A program made the position numbers and the translations under genes. A stretch of 64,000 nt of DNA, from contig NC_008027.1 in assembly GCF_000026105.1 (NCBI RefSeq), forward strand, positions 1,112,501 through 1,176,500, in the 5' to 3' direction. Origin of the DNA: Pseudomonas entomophila L48. GTDB lineage: Bacteria > Pseudomonadota > Gammaproteobacteria > Pseudomonadales > Pseudomonadaceae. This document shows positions 52,144 to 58,985 of the stretch, piece after piece. The notes under the pieces were generated by a model. It saw nothing but the letters and a program-made list of their open reading frames with translations. It ran no database searches and had not been told where the DNA came from. Position 1 is the first letter of the stretch; each line of letters starts with the position of its first letter.

Positions 52144-52497
52144 ATGTCCAAAAGCGAAAAAATCAGTTCGATTCCCCCGGTTTGGGCTGACAACGTTGAT
52201 TTGGAGTTTGACGGTAAGCCTTTGATCGCACCTCGCCTGTTTCTGGAACGCGGGCGTGCATATACATTGTTCCTGAAGCCTAAAACGGGAAGCACACTTA
52301 TCGGTAAACCAGTCAGTTTGAAGTATGGTGATTCATCTGATTGGGTCGTCGTGAGTCCCCAAGGGGAGAGAGTATTGGCCGAGGAAGGCATGAAATGGGT
52401 CATCACTGGGAGTAATAATAGCGGGCAGTTTATTCTCCGTGTGGAGACACCGGCCTTGAATGATGAACCGTTGGTTTTGGTGGGGACGCTACAGTAG
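52144..52497 (+). CDS. Small AT-rich gene of unknown function (copy 1 of duplicated pair)
   Basis: 117 residues (MSKSEKISSIPPVWADNVDL at the start; LVLVGTLQ end) with no signal peptide, membrane segment or cysteine. The ATG is preceded by AAGGAGAG. Its base composition is clearly more AT-rich than the neighbours, suggesting transfer. The protein looks like one beta-sandwich module (KPKTGSTLIGKPVSLKYG; VILTG-like end KWVITGSNNSGQFILRVETP), reminiscent of single Ig-like repeats of large surface proteins, but that is a guess. A diverged, frameshifted paralogue lies at 53175-53532. Confidence 0.7.
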   Translation: MSKSEKISSIPPVWADNVDLEFDGKPLIAPRLFLERGRAYTLFLKPKTGSTLIGKPVSLKYGDSSDWVVVSPQGERVLAEEGMKWVITGSNNSGQFILRVETPALNDEPLVLVGTLQ

Positions 52498-52548
52498 GCC
52501 AATTTTGTGACACCTACTGGCAGGTTCAGCTCGTAGGTGTCGGCTGGT

Positions 52549-52830
52549 CGGCGAACAGGGTTCAGACCTGGTGCAAGTGGTTGTCCCAGAACCCCGGCGG
52601 CAGGTTCATCGGTTGCCCGATCAGTTCCTGCTTGCGGCAATCGTAGAACCGACAACGCCCCTGCCCGGAAGTGACGACGAATCCAGCCATCACCGAACCG
52701 ACCCCCTGCGCAATCGGACATCGTTGCATCGAGCTCCACCGCGCGGCTGTCCAGATCCCGGATGAACAGCCGACTGGCGCGTAGTGCAGTGAGCGCTACC
52801 AGGCGCAGCTCGCTGTGGATGGCGGCGCTG
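52549..52830. pseudogene. Duplicated fragment of the DUF1513 gene 3' end (segment C')
   Basis: On the minus strand this matches the last ~90 codons of the gene at 53612-54709 and its downstream flank (53597-53879), with many substitutions and several indels that break the frame. It has no start of its own. It joins the mexV fragment at GGCGGCGCTG (52821-52830). Confidence 0.8.
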
Positions 52831-53056
52831 ACCAGTGCTTGAGTGCCGAGAACATCTGAGCCTGCTTTTAGATGGAAAAGGCCTTGAAGCCCCCAGAATC
52901 AGCAGGACGATGGCCACATGATCAGCATGCGGCGGCGCAGCATAGGTCCGGTTCTCTGGATGTGAGGTGGTTGTTCGTCGCGCACGGGCACAGGCGATCC
53001 GGGCCACGTGCGATGGGGAGAGTATTGTCGGTTTTTGCGAAAAGGGGAGGTGTGAG
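52821..53056. pseudogene. Duplicated fragment of mexV 5' end and leader (segment A')
   Basis: A decayed copy of 51781-52028 with small deletions in the membrane-anchor codons, no longer encoding a useful product. It supplies the upstream flank of the second small gene. Confidence 0.8.
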
Positions 53057-53057
53057 A

Positions 53058-53083
53058 GTTCGCCGGCAAGCCGGCTCCTACAG
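53058..53083. repeat. Single REP element
   Basis: One class I copy (GTTCGCCGGCAAGCCGGCTC, then CTACAG) inserted exactly at the end of the duplicated mexV leader. The other copy of that leader (ending 52028) lacks it. Confidence 0.85.
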
Positions 53084-53174
53084 GTTTTGACCTGGCATTT
53101 TTTCAGTTTTGCGAAATTGCAGATTTGATTAAGTTCTTTGAACCATCGTGCAAGAGCACATATCGGAGAATGAC

Positions 53175-53532
53175 ATGTCCAGCAGCAAAATGAAAAAATC
53201 GATCCCTCCCGCTTGGGATGAAAACATTCAGTTAATTTTTTGATGAGGAGCTTTTGACGGAGCCAAGCCGGCAACTGAAGCGCAACATCGAGCACAGTTT
53301 GGTCTTTAAGCCCAAGGAGGGAAGCGAACTAATCGGCGAGCCGATCGAAGTGCTGTATGAAGGCCCACCTGATCTGGGCATTACACTCCGTCCCATTAAG
53401 CCGCAAACGATGGTCGAAGACGGCATCAAGTGGACCATCATTGGAGGAAACAAGAGCGGGCTGTTTACCCTGAATGTGACGACACCGACCATGGTAGATG
53501 CACCTTTGAGTCTGAAGGCGGAGCAACTTTAA
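53175..53532 (+). pseudogene. Frameshifted paralogue of the small AT-rich gene (copy 2)
   Basis: From the ATG at 53175 (GGAGAATGAC upstream) the frame reads MSSSKMKKSIPPAWDENIQL-IF and stops at a TGA after a run of six T (53236-53241). Dropping one T continues as FDEELLTEPSRQLKRNIEHS and runs on to LSLKAEQL at 53532, colinear with copy 1. The two proteins share the IPPxW start, KPKxGSxLIGxP and KWxIxGxNxSGxFxLxVxTP but are otherwise quite different. A sequencing error or slippage-based switch is possible instead of true decay. Confidence 0.75.
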
Positions 53533-53547
53533 GCCAACTTGGCTGAT

Positions 53548-53606
53548 GAGCCGACCAGCTCCTACGGACGGTGGCGCCACCCGTAGGAGCCGGCTTGCCG
53601 GCGAAC
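53548..53606. repeat. Imperfect REP pair
   Basis: Right arm 53581-53606 is a full class I copy; the left arm 53548-53567 is degenerate (GAGCCGACCAGCTCCTACGG). It lies between the frameshifted gene and the DUF1513 gene. Confidence 0.8.
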
Positions 53607-53611
53607 AGGGG

Positions 53612-54709
53612 TCAAGCCAGGTGCAGGTGGTTATCCCAGAACCCGGACGGCAGGTTCATCGGCTGCCCGATCAGTTCCTGCTTGCGGCAGTCGTAGAAGC
53701 GGCACCGCCCCTGCCCGGAAGTGACGACGAAACCGTCCTTCACCGCCCCGACCCCCGCGCAATCGGGCATCGGCGCATCGAGCTTCACCGCACCGCTGTC
53801 GAGGTCCCAGATAAACAGCCGGTTGGCCCGTGGTGCGGTGAGCGCCACCAAGCGCAGGTCGCTGTGGATGGCGACGCTGGCGGTGTACTGGGCCATCGAC
53901 TGCAATTGACGCTCGGGCACTGGAAACGCCTTGAACGGCTCGCCCGGGCGTTTGACCGCCAGCAATTCGGCGGTCTCGTCGGAGGCCCCCATGAACTGCT
54001 GGCAGGCGGCGATGGTGCCGTCGCTGCCTACTGCCAGGTGGCGCACGCTGTTCATCTGCTGTGCAAGCGTCTCCTTGCTCAGCAGGGTGCCGTCGCGCTG
54101 CATCAGCACCAGGCTCGGCTCCATGGCGTCGAGGTTCATCTCCACCCGGCTTTCGGCCTCGGTGCGGATGCCGCCGTTGGCCACCACCAGGGTTTCGCCG
54201 TCGGGCAGCCAGGCCAGTTCGTGGGGGCCGATGCCGTGGGTCGGGAGCTCGCCGCTGTGCACCAGGCGCTCGCCTTCGAAGCGATAGACACCGAGCACGC
54301 CACGACCGGGATCGGTGGTGTCGTTCTCGGTGGTGTACAGCCACTCGCCATCCTTGTGGATCACCGCATGGCCGTAGAAGTGGCGGTTGGGTTGCGAGGT
54401 GATGGTCTGCAGCAGGCGCCCGTCGCGCAGGTCGACCAGGTAGCTTTCGGTACCGGGGCGGCGAGCGACGAACAGGGCGATGGGCCGTTCAGGGTGGTTG
54501 ATGATCGCGTGGCAACGCTGGGCCACCTGGGTGCTGAACACCTCGGTGCCGTCCAGGCGAAAGCCGACGGCATAGTGCCTGCCGTCGCCATCGTCGCGCG
54601 CCGAGAGCAGCAGGGGTTCGCTGCCTTTGTTGCGAAACAGGCTCCAGCCGCCCAGGGTGAGGGCGCTGAGCACGATGCTACCGAGTTTCAGGGCCTGGCG
54701 TCGCAGCAT
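53612..54709 (-). CDS. DUF1513 beta-propeller-like protein with Tat-type leader
   Basis: 365 residues. The N-terminus MLRRQALKLGSIVLSALTLG resembles a Tat leader (twin arginine, hydrophobic core). The mature part is repetitive with propeller-like blades (HAVIHKDGEWLYTTENDTTD, GPHELAWLPDGETLVVANGG, FVVTSGQGRCRFYDCRKQEL). DUF1513 proteins are encoded with imelysins in iron-linked clusters; their activity is not established. It is last in the minus-strand cluster icmP, di-haem, imelysin-like, DUF1513, and abuts the imelysin-like gene. Its 3' end is duplicated at 52549-52830. Confidence 0.85.
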   Translation of the reverse strand: MLRRQALKLGSIVLSALTLGGWSLFRNKGSEPLLLSARDDGDGRHYAVGFRLDGTEVFSTQVAQRCHAIINHPERPIALFVARRPGTESYLVDLRDGRLLQTITSQPNRHFYGHAVIHKDGEWLYTTENDTTDPGRGVLGVYRFEGERLVHSGELPTHGIGPHELAWLPDGETLVVANGGIRTEAESRVEMNLDAMEPSLVLMQRDGTLLSKETLAQQMNSVRHLAVGSDGTIAACQQFMGASDETAELLAVKRPGEPFKAFPVPERQLQSMAQYTASVAIHSDLRLVALTAPRANRLFIWDLDSGAVKLDAPMPDCAGVGAVKDGFVVTSGQGRCRFYDCRKQELIGQPMNLPSGFWDNHLHLA

Positions 54710-54711
54710 GA

Positions 54712-55776
54712 TCAGTCACCGTCGTTGGCGTTGAAGCCCAGCTGGATGTTCAGCGCCTTGGCCAGGTCGCCTTCGTGCAGGCGGTGGACGGCGTTGAGGC
54801 TGTCGTAGATCTGGTTGAGGCTTTGCTGGCCGGCGTCGTCGGCCAACAGCTCGCCCAAGGTCTTTTGATTGCTGGCCAGCAGCTTGAGCGAGGCCGCGTA
54901 GGCGTCGTCGATCTTCTGTGCCAGCGGCGCCTGGTCCTTGCCCAGCAGGCCGCGCAAACCCTGATTGTCGACCCCGACCCAGACGGTCTGGGCGGCCTTG
55001 AGCGAGGCTTCCAGGCTCTTGAGTGACGAGTGGCTGCGCCAGGCTTCGGCCTGCAGCGGCTGCGGGATGCCCTTGCTCTGGCGGCCCATCGGGGCGCCGA
55101 GCTTCTTCTTCAGGGTGTCCAGGGCAGTGACCTGGGCGCGCAGCAGGTCGGCGATCGCCTCGTGGGAGTCGGCGTAGCGCTGGTTGGGGAACTTGGTCAT
55201 CTGCGACAGCATGCCGTCGGTGCTGTTCCAGCCCTTCAGAATCTCCTCGGCCAGGACCTTCTGGTGCTCGCCGATGGCGACCAGCAGCGGGCAGTAGCGG
55301 GCCTTCTGTTCAGCGCTGGCGACATCCGGCTTGCTGTCGAAGAGGATGTACTCGTAGGCCGACAGGCCGCGCACCACGACGCTGGCCTTGCCCAGCGACT
55401 CGGCATCGACCGGCTTGTCGCCATTGACCAGTTGCTCGACCTGGCGACCGACCAGGTTCTTCTTGTCCGGCCAGAACTGCACCTGCCAGGCGCGGTTGCC
55501 TTCGGCCAGCGGGCCGACCAGCAGCGGTTGCAGCTCGGCCCAGGCCTTCTGCGCGTTGAGGAAGTCGGCGCGGGCAGTCTCCAGCGAAGTCTTGCCTTCG
55601 CAGTAGGCCAGGGCGCTGGCGGCCAGGGCGCGGTCGGCTTCGACCCAGCGGCTGTAGGTCGGCAGGATCACCTGCTTGGCGATGGCGGCCGAGGTCACGG
55701 CCTGCGGGTCCTGGGGCGAGCAGGCACCCAGGGCGAGTGCGGCGAGGCTGGTGAACAACAGTTTGGGTCGGAACAT
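54712..55776 (-). CDS. Imelysin-like lipoprotein
   Basis: 354 residues. A lipoprotein signal (SLAALALGAC, Cys 19) precedes an imelysin-fold helical region (VVRGLSAYEYILFDSKPDVA; QKARYCPLLVAIGEHQKVLA). The usual imelysin GxHxxE motif is replaced by AYEYILF, so a metal-peptidase or iron-binding role through that motif is doubtful. It lies between the di-haem protein and the DUF1513 gene. Probably part of an envelope iron-handling system. Confidence 0.82.
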   Translation of the reverse strand: MFRPKLLFTSLAALALGACSPQDPQAVTSAAIAKQVILPTYSRWVEADRALAASALAYCEGKTSLETARADFLNAQKAWAELQPLLVGPLAEGNRAWQVQFWPDKKNLVGRQVEQLVNGDKPVDAESLGKASVVVRGLSAYEYILFDSKPDVASAEQKARYCPLLVAIGEHQKVLAEEILKGWNSTDGMLSQMTKFPNQRYADSHEAIADLLRAQVTALDTLKKKLGAPMGRQSKGIPQPLQAEAWRSHSSLKSLEASLKAAQTVWVGVDNQGLRGLLGKDQAPLAQKIDDAYAASLKLLASNQKTLGELLADDAGQQSLNQIYDSLNAVHRLHEGDLAKALNIQLGFNANDGD

Positions 55777-55794
55777 GCCCGGCTCCTTGCGCGT

Positions 55795-57222
55795 TTAAAG
55801 TGAGTTCAGGAAAGCTAGCAGCGCGGCGCGCTGCTCGGCGTTGAAGGTCAGTACCTGGTCGCGCGCCGCCTGGGCCTCGCCGCCATGCCAGAGCACGGCT
55901 TCGAGCAGGTTGCGGGCGCGGCCATCATGCAGGAACTGGGTGTGGCCGCTGACGGTCTCGGTCAGGCCGATGCCCCACAGCGGTGGGGTGCGCCAGTCCT
56001 GGCCATTGGCGGCGAATTCGGTGCGCTCGTCGGCCAGGCCAGGGCCCATGTCATGCAGCAGCAGGTCGCTGTACGGGCGGATCACCTGGTTGGCCAGCTC
56101 CGGCTCGTGGGCATTCGCGGCGGTAGTGAACTGTGGGGTGTGGCAGCCCTGGCAGCCGGCCTGGAAGAACAGGTTCTTGCCGGCCAGCACCTGGGGCGCG
56201 TCGACATCCCGTCGAGCTGGTACGCCGAGGTTACGGGTGTAGAAGGTGACCAGGCGCAGGATGTTGTCGCTGACTTCCTTCTCGCCATCAACGCCATCGC
56301 CATTGGGCGCGGCCAGGCAGTCGACCTGCGCCGGGGTGCAGTCGTCGTTTGGTGTGAGCGTGCTGGTCAGGCCCATGTCGCCAGCGAACGCGTGCACGTT
56401 CTGCTGGTTGACGTTGGGCTGCCCGGCCTTCCAGCCGAAACGACCGACCACGGTCTTGCCCAAGGCATCGTCCCAGACACGGTTGGCCCGGCCACGGATA
56501 CCGTCGCGATTGCGGTCGTCGGGGTCTTCGTTGGCCAGGAGATCGGCTTCGGGGATGGCCTCGAGCAGGCCGAGGCCGATCATCGGTGGTGCCACCCGGG
56601 CCGAGAAGCGGGTGTCAGGATGCATCGGGCCGTAGCCGAGCTGGGTGATCTGGAGCGTGGGGCGGCGCAGTTCGACCTGGTGGCCGTCCTTGAACGCCAC
56701 GGTGTGGTGCTCGTAGCTCACGCGTACCTTGCCCTCTGGCGCCACGCCGGGGATGGCCATGTCCTGCAGCTGTGTGCCGTAGACCGGCTCGGGGACCACG
56801 CCCAGGCGCTCGATCTCCCGGGCCAGGTACGGTTGGTCGGGAATCGACAGGCGCACCAGCATCGACACCGCGTTGCTGTCACCGGGCTCGGGCGGGTGGC
56901 CACGGCCGTCGCGCACGTGGCAGTTCTGGCAGGCGTTGGTGTTGAACAACGGGCCGAGGCCGTCGCGGGCCGTGGTGGTGGAAGGGGCGATCACCCAAGG
57001 GCTGCGGAAGAAGCTGTTGCCCACGGCGAAGTCCAGGCGCCGCTCGGGCGACAGGTTGGCCGAGGGCAGCGAGAAGGCGTTGCGGTCGTTGCGCTGCACC
57101 GTCGCCTTGCCGCCGGAGAGGGCTTCGCCGGGCTCGGCCTGGGTGAAACGCGGGGTGTCGTCACAGGCGGCGAGGGCGAAGGCCAGCAGCAGGGGGCTTA
57201 GGCGGAGCAAGGACATCGACAA
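55795..57222 (-). CDS. Di-haem c-type cytochrome / thiol oxidoreductase-like lipoprotein
   Basis: 475 residues. A lipoprotein signal (LLLAFALAAC) is followed by two CxxCH haem sites: CQNCHVRDGRG near residue 96 and CQGCHTPQF near residue 356. The arrangement matches the DUF1111 di-haem peroxidase-like family placed beside imelysins. It probably does redox chemistry on iron or a partner in the periplasm or outer membrane. The imelysin-like gene follows by 18 bases. Confidence 0.85.
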   Translation of the reverse strand: MSMSLLRLSPLLLAFALAACDDTPRFTQAEPGEALSGGKATVQRNDRNAFSLPSANLSPERRLDFAVGNSFFRSPWVIAPSTTTARDGLGPLFNTNACQNCHVRDGRGHPPEPGDSNAVSMLVRLSIPDQPYLAREIERLGVVPEPVYGTQLQDMAIPGVAPEGKVRVSYEHHTVAFKDGHQVELRRPTLQITQLGYGPMHPDTRFSARVAPPMIGLGLLEAIPEADLLANEDPDDRNRDGIRGRANRVWDDALGKTVVGRFGWKAGQPNVNQQNVHAFAGDMGLTSTLTPNDDCTPAQVDCLAAPNGDGVDGEKEVSDNILRLVTFYTRNLGVPARRDVDAPQVLAGKNLFFQAGCQGCHTPQFTTAANAHEPELANQVIRPYSDLLLHDMGPGLADERTEFAANGQDWRTPPLWGIGLTETVSGHTQFLHDGRARNLLEAVLWHGGEAQAARDQVLTFNAEQRAALLAFLNSL

Positions 57223-57342
57223 TCCTGGGCATGGGCGAAAAACCGGCGTGCAAGCTTATCAGGCCGGCCGTTATTGAATAAGAGCAATTTGCAATTACTC
57301 GGATGAAAAGAATGTGAAATGCATACCGCGGATGCGAACCAT

Positions 57343-57429
57343 CTGTAGGAGCGGCTTTAGCCGCGATGCGGGCAGCGCGGTGCCTGGCACCCGCTTCGCG
57401 GGTGATCGCGGCTGAAGCCGCTCCTACAG
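57343..57429. repeat. REP-like pair, class GTAGGAGCGGCTTTAGCCGCGAT
   Basis: Arms 57343-57367 and 57405-57429 are inverted copies of the element at 31501-31591, again with an inner hairpin (CACCCGCTTCGCGGGTG). It lies between the icmP-like gene and the di-haem gene. Confidence 0.88.
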
Positions 57430-57453
57430 AGGTCATGCCAGGTCAACGGGCAA

Positions 57454-57478
57454 TAAAAAGGCGGCCCGAAGGCCGCCT
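57454..57478 (-). terminator. Rho-independent terminator after the icmP-like gene
   Basis: On the minus strand GGCGGCC-TTCG-GGCCGCC is followed by TTTTTA. Together with the REP pair it separates the icmP-like gene from the di-haem gene, which likely has its own promoter. Confidence 0.85.
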
Positions 57479-57499
57479 CCTGTGAACCACCAGCGCCGA

Positions 57500-58837
57500 T
57501 CAGAACTCGTGATCAGCGGTGTCCGGGTTCAGGTTGTCGATCCCCAGCTTGCCCGCGGCCTGCTCGATCGCGCCGGTCTGCTTGACCAGCGAGGCGATGG
57601 CGTCACGCACGATCTGGTTGCCAGCGGCGTTGTCGGCGGCGATCAGCTGGTCGTAGTGTTCGCCCTTGAGCGCATGGTCGACCATCACCTGGATCTTCGC
57701 CTCGGTGGCTTCCAGGTCGGCCTTGAGCGTGGCGTCGGTGGCCGGGTCGACCTTGGCCACCAGCGAAGACAGGCTTGGGCCGGTCAGCTTGCTGCCGTCG
57801 ACTCGGGTGTACTCGCCCAGGTAGACGTTGCGGATGCCCTTGGCGTCGTAGAAGTGCGAGTAGTGGGTGTTGTCGCTGAAGCAGTCCTGCTCGTCTTCCG
57901 GCGAGTTGGCTTCCAGCGAGACCTTCATGCGCTCGCCCGCCAGTTCGCCCAGCGACAGGCTGCCCATGCCGAACAGCATCTTGCGCAGGCCATCGTTGAC
58001 CGGGCCGTTCTCCAGGGTGGCACGGTAGTTGTCGGCGACGTTCGGCGCCCAGTTGCCGACCATCTCCTCGAGGTCCTTGACCAGCAGCTCGGTGACTGCT
58101 TTCAGGTAGGCGCGGCGACGGTCGTTGTGCCCGCCGGTGGCGCCCTTGCCTTCGAGGTAGTCGGAGGCCGGGCGGTTGCCCGCGCCCGGGCCGGTGCCGT
58201 TGAGGTCCTGGCCCCAGAGCAGGAACTCGATGGCATGGTAGCCGGTGGCGACGTTGGCTTCGGAACCGCCCAGCTCGTTCAGGCTGGCCAGTTTCTCAGG
58301 GGTGATGTCCTTGACGTCGACCTTGTCTTCGCCGACCTGGATCTGGGTGTTGGCGATGATGTTGGCGCTGGCCGCCGGGTTGCCCAGGGCGTGCTCGTAG
58401 CTCTTGTCTACGTAGTCGATCAGGCCTTCGTCCAGGGGCCAGGCGTTCACTTGGCCTTCCCAGTCGTCGATGATGGTGTTACCGAAGCGGAACGCCTCGC
58501 TCTGCAGGTACGGAACGCGGGCGGCGGCCCAGGCCTCCTTGGCGGCTTTCAGGGTCTGGTCATTGGGGGTGGCCAGGAAGGCGTCGACTGCGGTTTGCAG
58601 TTGCTTGGCGGTGCTCAGCGAGTCGCTGTACACAGCGTGGACCATTTCGGCGTAATGCTTGACCACGGCCTTGCCGGCGGTTTCATCGACAGCACCCGGC
58701 GCTGCGGCGGTGGTGCTGGCGGCGGCAGGTGCCTGGGCTTGCGGAGCGGCGGCCTTGTCATCCTTGCCTTCGCCGCAACCGGCGAGGGCGATGGCGATGG
58801 CCAGCAGACTGGCGGAGGCCAGAGGCATTCGAATCAT
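57500..58837 (-). CDS. icmP: Imelysin-family lipoprotein, IcmP-like
   Basis: 445 residues from the ATG at 58837; upstream frame to 58948 lacks a signal. Lipoprotein signal LASASLLAIAIALAGC, an Ala/Pro/Thr linker, then an imelysin domain with the intact motif GYHAIEFLLWG (GxHxxE) and NRPASDYLEG. P. aeruginosa IcmP was described as an insulin-cleaving outer-membrane metalloprotease; relatives (IrpA) are iron-regulated. The symbol rests on gene order beside bifA and on the intact motif. Confidence 0.83.
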   Translation of the reverse strand: MIRMPLASASLLAIAIALAGCGEGKDDKAAAPQAQAPAAASTTAAAPGAVDETAGKAVVKHYAEMVHAVYSDSLSTAKQLQTAVDAFLATPNDQTLKAAKEAWAAARVPYLQSEAFRFGNTIIDDWEGQVNAWPLDEGLIDYVDKSYEHALGNPAASANIIANTQIQVGEDKVDVKDITPEKLASLNELGGSEANVATGYHAIEFLLWGQDLNGTGPGAGNRPASDYLEGKGATGGHNDRRRAYLKAVTELLVKDLEEMVGNWAPNVADNYRATLENGPVNDGLRKMLFGMGSLSLGELAGERMKVSLEANSPEDEQDCFSDNTHYSHFYDAKGIRNVYLGEYTRVDGSKLTGPSLSSLVAKVDPATDATLKADLEATEAKIQVMVDHALKGEHYDQLIAADNAAGNQIVRDAIASLVKQTGAIEQAAGKLGIDNLNPDTADHEF

Positions 58838-58985
58838 TGTTGGTATCCTGCGTCGTGTGGTTGGACCGTGCGCCGAGGCACGCGAAACCGTCACATCATG
58901 CGAAAGATTTGCATTTGCTGTAAAGGGGCGGGCGCGCATTTCATGCAAACGCCCGTTTGCGGTGCAGGGTCAATGTTGACGGGGG

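Noticed and set aside
58900..58918. Possible Fur box upstream of the icmP-like gene (minus strand GCAAATGCAAATCTTTCGC)
   Set aside because: Only 12 of 19 positions match the Fur consensus. It is suggestive because of the iron context, but too weak to list as a site.
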